Of a DNA stretch of 64,000 nucleotides, positions 8,604-16,172 are shown one piece after another (the first letter of the stretch is position 1; each line of letters begins with the position of its first letter). The translations under genes and the position numbers were made by a program. The stretch is from NCBI GenBank assembly GCA_019636195.1, contig JAHBYA010000001.1:286642-350641 (forward strand), read 5' to 3'. The notes beneath the pieces were generated by a model. That model was not told the DNA's origin and did no database searches. It saw only the letters and a program-made list of their open reading frames with translations. The stretch is from Planctomycetota bacterium (GTDB lineage Bacteria; Planctomycetota; UBA8742; UBA2392).

Positions 8604-8985
8604 CTAGGCCCAGATCAGGCCGACGAGATTGGACAGCGGCTTGCGGCGCTCTTCCAGCTCCTCGCGGCCAAACTTGTAGCAGGGCTCAAGCTCAAGGTAA
8701 GATCGCTCCTTGAGTGCCTCAATGTCGTTGTGTATGTCGGCCCGAAGCGTTTCGTTCCAGCACTGCATGTTCGCGTAGGACTTGAGCTTCTCCGCGTAAC
8801 GCTCGTTGTTGCTGGCGATGGTGTCCTTGTCCTTCAACAGCAGTATGCCGCCGAGCCGATTGCGCTCCTGCTCGAAGCGCTCCTCGTCGCCCGCAAGCAG
8901 CTCCTTGTTCTCGGCGTTCCGCGACGGATGTGTTCAACGTGGAATCCGGCGCGACAAACAAACCCAAGTAGGGCCACCGCCAGAG
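8604..8985 (-). pseudogene. C-terminal relic of a DUF262/DUF1524 (GmrSD-like) type IV restriction gene
   Basis: The reverse strand from 8933 to 8604 reads ENKELLAGDEERFEQERNRL, then GGILLLKDKD, SNNERYAEKLKSYA, and ends REELEERRKPLSNLVGLIWA. This is the recognisable C-terminal part of DUF262-DUF1524 proteins. Just upstream, in another frame (about 8985-8920), the sequence reads CRAGFHVEHI, the HNH-like HxxEHI motif of DUF1524. The two parts are separated by a frameshift, and a TGA at 8936-8934 closes the lower frame. No start and no DUF262 domain remain; the preceding DNA is the short region before the type IIG gene. It is a truncated, frameshifted remnant of a modified-DNA-dependent restriction enzyme, probably replaced by the neighbouring module. 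Confidence 0.7.
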
Positions 8986-9111
8986 CAATTATCTGGCTCC
9001 GACGGCGGCGCTTGGTGGCACAAGCAGCTAAAGAACTGGAAATTGCCCGGCTGATTGGGTAGCGGGTGAAAATGTCGCGGCGGCAGGTATCCTGCGGCCC
9101 GGAGGAAATTC

Positions 9112-12100
9112 GTGCTGCCCGACGACCGCGACCTGACCAAAGACGACGTAATGAGCATCACGGGCCGTGATGCCTTGGTGCGCTTCTTTGCGCACTTGGG
9201 CTACAACACCGACGCCCGCCAGTTGCAGACCGCCGACGCGCTGGGCATCGCCCAGTCCGGCCTCAAGAGCGCGGCCAAGCACATCGAGCGCGTGTCGGCG
9301 GACGGCGACCTGCAAGTGTTCCTGTTCGAGGTCACGTCCGTCACGCTGGCCCACCGTCGCGCAATCACGTCGCTGCTGAACAACCGCAAGGGCGACTTCC
9401 TGTTCGTGCTCACGACGCCCGACTACGAACGCCTCGACTTCGTTCTGGTCGAACGCTTCCGCAAGGACGCCGACGAAGAGGCCCCCATCGCCGGAGCCCA
9501 AACCGTTCGCGCCCGGCCCTTGGCAATTTCCGTCGAGCGCCGCAAGCCCTCACGCCAAACCCTGCGCACCCTGCGCAGGTTGACCTACACCTGCGCCGAC
9601 GACCTCGGCCAGCTTGAGAAGCTGCTGTCGGCGTTCCGCATAGCGCAATGGAGCGAGAAACGGTTCAACAACGTCGCCCTGTTTTCCGACCACTACCTCA
9701 CGCAGCGCCTGCCCGAAGAACGCGAATGGCAAGACGTAGACGCCCTCAAGGCCGCCTACAAGTCGTTCCGCCAGCGCGGCGACACGAACAAGACCGACCA
9801 AGCCAAGGCCGTCGATCTAGTCGTGCATCCGGTGCTCAAGCTGCTGGGCCACAAGCCAGCCGACGCCAAGGCCGCAGACGACGGCCCCATGCTGAGGTTG
9901 TCAGAGAACGTCGTCTGCTTCGCCTACCACTGGATGCGTTCCCTCGACACCAAGGACGAGAACGATCCGTCGCGCCCCGACGACATCCCCGCCGTCCGCG
10001 TCGTCACCGAGTTCGAGAAAACCAGCGCCCAGTGGGCGATCCTGACGAACGGCAAGCAATGGCGCATCTACTGCGCACGCGCCCACGGTCGCCACGCCAA
10101 CTTCTACGAAGTGGACTTCCGCGAGATGCTGGCCGACCGCCCCGGCGAACAAGGCGAGCAAGGCGACGGCGAGTCCTTCCGCTACTTCTGGCTGATGCTT
10201 CGCGCCGAGGCGTTCAAACCCGGCCCTGAGCAAGACGGCAAACCCGGCCCAAGCTTTCTCGACCGGCTGTTTGACGGCAGCCGCGAGTACGCCAAGGCAT
10301 TGGGTGAGCGCCTCAAGGAAAGGGTCTTCGAGACCATTTTCCCGCACTTCGCCGAAGGCTTCATCGCCAACATGAAGGCCGCCAACCCCCGCCACGAGTT
10401 CACCGACGAAGAACTCAACGACGTGTTCCGCGCCACGCTCACGCTGCTCTATCGCCTGATTTTCTTGCTCTACGCCGAGTCCCGCGACCTGCTGCCCGTC
10501 ACCGAGGCAAACTACTTCGAGGTCAGCCTGCGCAAGCTGGCCAAAGAGATCGCCGACAAGGCTGGCACCAACGAAGAGCAATCCAAGCAGCGCATCAAGT
10601 CCGCGTACTCGCCGAGCGAAACGAACCTGTACGACGCCATCGCGGACCTCTTCAAGGTGATCGACGAAGGCGACAACAAGGTCAACGTACCCCTCTACAA
10701 CGGCGGCCTGTTCATTACCAAGCCCGCAGCCGACGACGAATCCGACGAAGCCAAGGTCGCACGCTTCCTCGCCAAGTACAAAATCCCTGACCGCCATCTG
10801 GCGCTCGGCCTCGACCGTCTTGCCCGTGACGAAGACGACAAGCGCCACGAGCTTGTGCCGATGGACTACAAGTCGCTGGGCGTGCGGCATCTGGGCTCGA
10901 TCTACGAAGGGCTGCTTGAGTTCAAAGTCCGCGTCGCCGCCGAGCGCATGGCCGTGGTCAAAGGCAAGAAAGGCGAGTTGGTGGTCCCCGCCCGCGAAGC
11001 CGAGTCCGACGGCCTCAAAATCCTCACCCGCGTGCAGATGCACGGTGCCGAGGACGGCTACCTCAAGAAGGGCTCCGTCTACCTCGAAAACGACAAGCAC
11101 GAACGCAAGGCCACCGGCAGCTACTACACGCCCGACTACATCGTGAAGTACATTGTCGAGCACACGGTCGGTCCCGTCCTTGAGGAAAAGCTCAACGGCC
11201 TGCGCGACGATTTCCGCAAAGCCGAGGCCGCGTACCACGCCGCCAAGAAGAAAGACGCGGCGCTCAAGAAACAAGGGCTCAGCGACGACCCCGAGAAAGT
11301 CGCCAACGAGTACAAGAGCCTCGTGGACCGGCTGTTCACCCTGCGCGTGCTGGACCCTGCGATGGGCAGCGGCCACTTCCTTGTTGAGGCCGTTGACTTC
11401 ATTACCGACCGGGTGCTGGCGTTCCTCAACGGCTTCGCATGGAACCCCGTGCAGCACTTCATCCAGCGCACGCGCCGCGACATCCTGAACGCGCTGCAAA
11501 AGGCCGAAGTGACGGTGGACCCGGCCAAGCTGACCGACATCAACCTGCTCAAGCGCCACGTGCTGAAACGCTGCATCTTCGGCGTGGACCTGAACCCGAT
11601 GGCCGTGGAACTGGCCAAGGTTTCGCTGTGGCTGGACTGCTTCACGCTGGGAGCGCCGCTAAGCTTCCTTGACCACCACCTAAAGTGCGGCAACTCTCTG
11701 ATCGGCGTAACGGTCGATGCTGTCGCCAAGACAGTGAAAGAGTCTGCGCCGATGTGGGGGAATACCCTGCTGGAGCAACTCAGACAGGCGCGAGACCACT
11801 TGATTCGAGTCGGCATGTTGGGCGACTCGACCGCCCAGCAGGCCGCCGAGAGCAGGAACGAGTTCAGCAAGGCCAACTCCAAGCTCGGCTTGGTGCGACG
11901 TGCTTTCGACATCTATACCAGCCAGTGGTTCGGCAACGGCTTCGTCGGCGCAAAGGGCAAGGCAAAGCGGAAGAAAGAATCCGTGATTGCGGCCATTGAG
12001 TACCTCTCCCATGCGTTGCCAGAGTTGATGAAGGGCAGGACTTACCATGATCCCGATGCCGACGACTGGTTCAACGCAGTCCCAGAAGTAGCCCGCTACG

Positions 12101-13554
12101 CGGCGTCCGAGATTCGATTCTTTCACTGGGAACTGGAGTTCCCGGAAGTTTTCTACGCTGCGGCAACCTCCAGCGGTCAAGTCATCCAACGTGTCGAAGG
12201 TGCGGGTTTTGACGCCGTGATCGGTAATCCGCCCTACGTTCGGCAAGAACTCATCAAACCGCTCAAGCCTTTCCTGAGCGAGCAGTTCACATGCCATTCA
12301 TCCGCTGCCGACCTGTTCGTGTACTTCTACGAGCAGAGTGTGAGGCTGGCAGGACAGGGGCGTAGTGCCGCCTACGTTGCGTCTAGCACTTGGACCAAGA
12401 CGGCTTCGGGTGAACCGCTGCGCAAGTTCTTGAATACCAACACGAACGTCGTGTCGTTCGTGGATTTCGGCGACCTTCCAGTGTTCGACGGAGCCACGAC
12501 GTACCCGTGCATCATGGTTTTGCGCAAGGACCCACCCGGAGCAAATCACGAAGTGCGCAGCTTTGTAGTTCTCGACTTTGAAGAGCCGGTTATCGACCGC
12601 CTATTGCCCAGTCCGGTCACGGTGCCGCAGGCGGACTTGGAGCCCGGTGGCTGGCGGTTTGAGAACCGGGCGCTGGCAAAGTTGCGCGAAAAGATCACTA
12701 CCGCAGGCGTGCCGTTGAAAGAGTATTGCGGCTCCCCTCTCTATGGCATCAAAACGGGTCTAAACGAAGCGTTCGTTGTGGATCAGGCAACACGCGATGC
12801 GCTGGTCAAGACCGACAAACGCAGCGCCGAAGTGCTCAAGCCATTTCTCGAAGGCAAGGACCTAAAACCTTGGCGGGCCGAGCCACGAGACCTGTGGCTT
12901 ATCTTCACGCGGCGAGGAATCGACATCAAAAAGTACCCCGCCATATTGGAGCATCTTGAGGGGTACCGAGAGTTACTTGAGGTACGCCCGGCGGATTGGA
13001 ACGAGAAGGAACAGGGGAAATGGAAGGGCCGGAAGCCCGGCTCATACAAGTGGTATGAGATTCAGGACAACGTGGCTTACTACGCGGACTTCGAGAAGCC
13101 TAAGATCATCTACCCGCACTTCAATCGCGTTCCGAATTTCGCCATAGATGCAGAGGGCACCTACTACAGCAACGACAAGAGCTACATCATCCCGCACGCG
13201 GATTTCAGCCTTCTTTCGGTGCTCAACTCGTCCACGTTATGGTTCTGGTTCAAAGGCGTTTGTGCGCTCAAGGCCGGGGACTTTTACGAGTTTCGGATCA
13301 TCTACATTGAAAACGCGCCCGTGGCCACCGCGCCAAGCGCAGTCCATGTCCGCCTCACCGAGATCGCCAAACGCCTCAGCAAAGAAGGCGTGGGCGAGGC
13401 CGAACAAGCAAAGCTGCAAGCCGAACTTGAAGCCCGAGTCGCCTGCCTCTATGGCCTGACTACCGAAGAGTTCACCCTCGTCCTCAACGCCATGCCCCAC
13501 CTGCCACAAGCCACCCGCACCGCCGCCCAAGCCCTCTTCACAGACCTGCAATAG
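9112..13554 (+). CDS. Type IIG-like restriction-modification enzyme (Eco57I-class adenine methylase with N-terminal nuclease region)
   Basis: This single polypeptide has 1480 residues. The methylase part has the adenine-specific N6 motifs DPAMGSGHFLVEA (residue 748), FGVDLNPMAVELAKVSLWL and the catalytic NPPY at 1039 (FDAVIGNPPYV). The GSYYTPDYIVKYIV segment is typical of Eco57I-class and PglX-like enzymes. The N-terminal 350 residues contain VRVVTEFEK followed by QWAILTNGKQWRIY, resembling the nuclease region of fused enzymes; I cannot identify the catalytic triad with certainty. The C-terminal 400 residues should carry the target-recognition domain. The start is GTG 9112, eight bases after GGAGG. 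A strong terminator follows at 13602. A PglX-type role in a BREX-like system is possible, but no other brx gene is nearby. Confidence 0.85.
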   Translation: MLPDDRDLTKDDVMSITGRDALVRFFAHLGYNTDARQLQTADALGIAQSGLKSAAKHIERVSADGDLQVFLFEVTSVTLAHRRAITSLLNNRKGDFLFVLTTPDYERLDFVLVERFRKDADEEAPIAGAQTVRARPLAISVERRKPSRQTLRTLRRLTYTCADDLGQLEKLLSAFRIAQWSEKRFNNVALFSDHYLTQRLPEEREWQDVDALKAAYKSFRQRGDTNKTDQAKAVDLVVHPVLKLLGHKPADAKAADDGPMLRLSENVVCFAYHWMRSLDTKDENDPSRPDDIPAVRVVTEFEKTSAQWAILTNGKQWRIYCARAHGRHANFYEVDFREMLADRPGEQGEQGDGESFRYFWLMLRAEAFKPGPEQDGKPGPSFLDRLFDGSREYAKALGERLKERVFETIFPHFAEGFIANMKAANPRHEFTDEELNDVFRATLTLLYRLIFLLYAESRDLLPVTEANYFEVSLRKLAKEIADKAGTNEEQSKQRIKSAYSPSETNLYDAIADLFKVIDEGDNKVNVPLYNGGLFITKPAADDESDEAKVARFLAKYKIPDRHLALGLDRLARDEDDKRHELVPMDYKSLGVRHLGSIYEGLLEFKVRVAAERMAVVKGKKGELVVPAREAESDGLKILTRVQMHGAEDGYLKKGSVYLENDKHERKATGSYYTPDYIVKYIVEHTVGPVLEEKLNGLRDDFRKAEAAYHAAKKKDAALKKQGLSDDPEKVANEYKSLVDRLFTLRVLDPAMGSGHFLVEAVDFITDRVLAFLNGFAWNPVQHFIQRTRRDILNALQKAEVTVDPAKLTDINLLKRHVLKRCIFGVDLNPMAVELAKVSLWLDCFTLGAPLSFLDHHLKCGNSLIGVTVDAVAKTVKESAPMWGNTLLEQLRQARDHLIRVGMLGDSTAQQAAESRNEFSKANSKLGLVRRAFDIYTSQWFGNGFVGAKGKAKRKKESVIAAIEYLSHALPELMKGRTYHDPDADDWFNAVPEVARYAASEIRFFHWELEFPEVFYAAATSSGQVIQRVEGAGFDAVIGNPPYVRQELIKPLKPFLSEQFTCHSSAADLFVYFYEQSVRLAGQGRSAAYVASSTWTKTASGEPLRKFLNTNTNVVSFVDFGDLPVFDGATTYPCIMVLRKDPPGANHEVRSFVVLDFEEPVIDRLLPSPVTVPQADLEPGGWRFENRALAKLREKITTAGVPLKEYCGSPLYGIKTGLNEAFVVDQATRDALVKTDKRSAEVLKPFLEGKDLKPWRAEPRDLWLIFTRRGIDIKKYPAILEHLEGYRELLEVRPADWNEKEQGKWKGRKPGSYKWYEIQDNVAYYADFEKPKIIYPHFNRVPNFAIDAEGTYYSNDKSYIIPHADFSLLSVLNSSTLWFWFKGVCALKAGDFYEFRIIYIENAPVATAPSAVHVRLTEIAKRLSKEGVGEAEQAKLQAELEARVACLYGLTTEEFTLVLNAMPHLPQATRTAAQALFTDLQ

Positions 13555-13601
13555 ATACCGCAACGCAAAGCCACTTCGACAAGCAGCCCGTCCAAACAAC
13601 A

Positions 13602-13632
13602 GGGCCAAGCGCACAACGCGCTTGGCCCCTTT
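13602..13632. terminator. Rho-independent terminator between convergent genes
   Basis: An 11-bp perfect stem (13602-13612 with 13618-13628) with a 5-base loop is followed by CTTTT. It lies between the ends of the type IIG gene and the convergent YwgA-like gene, so it can serve the forward transcript and possibly both. Confidence 0.85.
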
Positions 13633-13648
13633 TGAGTCCGCGTGCGAA

Positions 13649-14152
13649 CTAACCGATGAGCTTCTGAACCAACGCCACTGCCTTGTCCAAATTCCCACCG
13701 TCGCACTTCGCGCCCTTCTTGCGTTTCACACGCTCGACCGCTTCGTCGTGACTCGCGCCCTGTTCTCGAAACGAGTCGTAAGTGGCCGCGAGTTCAAGCA
13801 CCACAGAGTCCGTGTCTTCAAGAACCGGGATGGCCTTTCTGACTCTTTCTGGAAGCTCCTTCACAGGCAAACCCTTGGTCTGCGTCACTTTCGTGACGTA
13901 GTAGGGCTCGTCTCTGCCTGCGGGAACCTTTGGTTCCTCAGCGACAACGCCGAGACTTTCCAATAGACCGATTTCGGCGTGCAGGCCCTCACTGTAGGGA
14001 CCGTAGAAATGGGTCATGTAGCTGTACTCGGTCGGCAACCCAAGGCGTTGAAGCAGCCATACGGTCTTCTGCAATCTTGTTCGGCCCACAATCTTTCCGT
14101 CCGTATGCGCGGCGATGGCGGCTGCCAGCCACCGGAAATCTTCGTATTCCAT
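13649..14152 (-). CDS. YwgA-like protein, partner of the HD hydrolase
   Basis: This 167-residue soluble protein starts MEYEDFRWLAAAIAAHTDGK and continues GRTRLQKTVWLLQRLG and SYMTHFYGPYSEGLHAEI. The R-x2-LQK-x6-LG pattern followed by F-x-YGPYS is that of YwgA and the related SocA/Panacea-like group. In Bacillus subtilis ywgA lies next to ywfO, an HD-domain hydrolase, and the same pairing is found here: its start codon shares base 14152 with the end of the upstream HD gene. Panacea-type proteins act as antitoxins or adaptors, so this one could restrain or direct the HD enzyme. No biochemical role is known for YwgA, and the regulatory role is inferred. Confidence 0.65.
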   Translation of the reverse strand: MEYEDFRWLAAAIAAHTDGKIVGRTRLQKTVWLLQRLGLPTEYSYMTHFYGPYSEGLHAEIGLLESLGVVAEEPKVPAGRDEPYYVTKVTQTKGLPVKELPERVRKAIPVLEDTDSVVLELAATYDSFREQGASHDEAVERVKRKKGAKCDGGNLDKAVALVQKLIG

Positions 14153-15519
14153 TACTTTCCCCCTTTCAAAACGCCCTCTACAACGGGGCTGAGCTTCTCT
14201 TGAAGTTCAATCGGATAGTAGTAGCGCAGCAGGTCTTTCTGGCGCTCCAGTGTGGCAATGCTAGGCACTTCTTTGCTCAACTCCGTCACCTTGCCGGTGG
14301 CCGACTCGACGTGAATCTGGCTTTGCCTCTTTTCATCCGGCGTGTACGGCGTGTACCGGGCCTCTTTGATAGTCTCGGCCTTACCGACGTACTTGGATGG
14401 AAAGCTATCAGGCAAGAGCTTCGCGTTGCTCTTGACGACCTCTGCCAGCGCGGCACCGAGATCGCTGATTTTGTCGAGTCCTTGGCCGGTGGCCTCGACG
14501 ACCTTGTACAGACGGCGATGAAGTAGCCCATTGGCTAAATAGGCCAATGTGGGGTCTTTGCTGTCGGCACAGCAGCGAAAGAACTCCGAGACCGTGCCGT
14601 CGTCGAGCTTCTGGTAGTCAGCCAGCGGCATCTTCGCGCCTGTGCTAAATGCCTTGACCAACAGCGGGTTTACGCCGGGCACAAGGCCGTTCACCTTCTC
14701 CGCTCCGTGCTCGGTCAGGAGATTCTTGAACCGGTCAAATACGTGCTTGAGCATCAACTCGGCTGCATGGGAGGTCTTGTGGAAGTAGCAGCGCAAGTAC
14801 ATGTGTTGCCGAGCAAAGACGTACTGCTCAACGGTGGACAAACCCTTCTTGCCCACGACGATCTTGTTGTCGATGAACTTTAGGCTGCGGATCAGCCAGT
14901 TCAGGTCAAAGCGCCCGTAGTGTGTGCCTGTTGCGTGGCTGTCCCGAAGCAGAAAGTCGGTCCGGTCGGCGTCCAGTTGGCTGGACACAATCTGGCTGGC
15001 GAAAGCCGGTATGCCCGCTTTGCCCAAGGCTTCGTCGTCCAAACTCTCGTCAAAGAAGTTGGCGATCAACTTCGGCAGGTCAACGTCCTTATCAAAGCTC
15101 TTGAGCGTCTGGTGAACCTCGGTTTCCGGCGACTGGATGACTTCGAGCGTCCGTCTCTCATGCTTGTCGCCAGTGACCTTTTCAAAGGCGTGGGAAAACG
15201 GCCCGTGGCCAACATCGTGCAACAAAGCCGCCGCGATCACCGCCGCCTTCTGGTTGTCTTTGAGCGGTGCGCCTGCCTTCGTCACAGCCTCCACGAAACG
15301 CCGTGCGTTGTGCATGACGCCAATTGAATGGGCGAAACGGCTGTGGTTGGCGGCGGGGAAAACCAGCTCCGCCATGCCAAGTTGCTTGATCCGGCGAAGC
15401 CGCTGAAACTCGCGGGTGTTGATGAGCGACAGCAACAACGCATCCAGTTTTGTGTCTTCAAATGGGATGATGTCGTGGATCGGGTCGCGTATGACCGTTG
15501 GCAGTTTGGGTGAAGGCAC
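14152..15519 (-). CDS. YwfO-like HD-domain phosphohydrolase (dNTPase-like)
   Basis: This 455-residue protein belongs to the HD superfamily, close to YwfO and more distantly to dGTPases and SAMHD1. Metal ligands are H64 in FAHSIGVMHNA, H101-D102 in LLHDVGHGPFSHAFE and an aspartate in LDADRTDFLL near 183-185. The N terminus opens with IRDPIHDIIPFEDTKLDALL, typical of the group. It is the first gene of a two-gene unit with the YwgA-like partner. HD enzymes of this type hydrolyse nucleoside triphosphates, and dNTP depletion is a known anti-phage strategy. A defence role here is inferred from location. The substrate cannot be deduced from sequence. Confidence 0.8.
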   Translation of the reverse strand: MPSPKLPTVIRDPIHDIIPFEDTKLDALLLSLINTREFQRLRRIKQLGMAELVFPAANHSRFAHSIGVMHNARRFVEAVTKAGAPLKDNQKAAVIAAALLHDVGHGPFSHAFEKVTGDKHERRTLEVIQSPETEVHQTLKSFDKDVDLPKLIANFFDESLDDEALGKAGIPAFASQIVSSQLDADRTDFLLRDSHATGTHYGRFDLNWLIRSLKFIDNKIVVGKKGLSTVEQYVFARQHMYLRCYFHKTSHAAELMLKHVFDRFKNLLTEHGAEKVNGLVPGVNPLLVKAFSTGAKMPLADYQKLDDGTVSEFFRCCADSKDPTLAYLANGLLHRRLYKVVEATGQGLDKISDLGAALAEVVKSNAKLLPDSFPSKYVGKAETIKEARYTPYTPDEKRQSQIHVESATGKVTELSKEVPSIATLERQKDLLRYYYPIELQEKLSPVVEGVLKGGK

Positions 15520-15566
15520 GCGAAACCCCCTTGAAGCCGTCGCAGCGAGTCAGACTTTACAATTGA

Positions 15567-15645
15567 CGCCAAATTGGCATTTGGCGCGTCGGAGGCGTCG
15601 AACACAAGCTATGCGGCAAAGTTGCCGTATAGCTTGTGTTCGACG
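15567..15645. repeat. Two consecutive hairpins, one with 24-bp arms
   Basis: The first inverted repeat has 8-bp perfect arms (15567-15574 and 15579-15586) around TGGC. The second has 24-base arms (15596-15619 and 15622-15645) with one mismatch and a 2-base loop, so it would extrude as a nearly continuous cruciform. They occupy the 167-base gap between the end of the small membrane-protein gene and the start of the HD gene. There is no T-run, so a simple terminator is doubtful. A regulatory site, an attenuator or the remnant of a small inverted-repeat element are alternatives. Confidence 0.75.
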
Positions 15646-15686
15646 CTAGATCAAGTCCAACCTGTGGTGTGTCGGTAAATACTTGC

Positions 15687-16046
15687 CTAGTCGTCCGAAA
15701 ATGCCTTGGCTGCCGCGCCAACCAGAAGAAACGCCAGCGCAAAGATGCCCACCACTTTGACGGTCTTGCCTACCGGGTGGTCGTTCAAGAAATGCTCGAT
15801 GGGCCGTCCCATGTCCGGGTTGTCCTCGTCGATGTGGTCGATCACCCAGACGCCGTTGGCATACACCTTCATGTGCGCGGAGTTCCGGGCCACGGCCTCG
15901 CGGTACTGCTCAACGACACCGTCGTAGGGCTGCCGCCATTGCGCTTTGCGGAACAGCCTCCCGTTCACCAAGACCTCGTCAGGGTAGCTGTTCAAGGGCC
16001 AGTAGCCCGACAGGGGCACCGGCAGGTTTGACTCTCCAAGGCTCAT
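15687..16046 (-). CDS. Small membrane protein of unknown function
   Basis: The 119-residue product starts MSLGESNLPVPLSGYWPLNS and ends with one hydrophobic helix, TVKVVGIFALAFLLVGAAAKAF, followed by SDD. This suggests a soluble N-terminal domain anchored by a C-terminal tail. I prefer the ATG at 16046 because AGGAG lies upstream and the residues before it overlap the region upstream of the divergent HExxH gene. I do not recognise the family. It lies 167 bases before the HD gene on the same strand, with two hairpins between, so co-transcription is possible but may be attenuated. Confidence 0.55.
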   Translation of the reverse strand: MSLGESNLPVPLSGYWPLNSYPDEVLVNGRLFRKAQWRQPYDGVVEQYREAVARNSAHMKVYANGVWVIDHIDEDNPDMGRPIEHFLNDHPVGKTVKVVGIFALAFLLVGAAAKAFSDD

Positions 16047-16172
16047 ACGCTCCTCCACAGGTTGGATCACGCGAAGAGTATACACCCTCGTGCGACATGG
16101 CTGGGCGGTTCGCCTACCCACGCCCGGAGAGACCTGTACCATTTGGTTTGGGCCGGAAGGTTGAGGGGACTC

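Noticed and set aside
9901..11559. 552-residue reverse open frame
   Set aside because: Antisense shadow of the type IIG gene; biased composition and no motif, while the forward frame has complete methylase motifs.
9112..13554. Assignment of the methylase as PglX of a BREX system
   Set aside because: No brxA, brxB, brxC, brxL or pglZ gene is visible nearby, so a stand-alone type IIG-like enzyme is safer.
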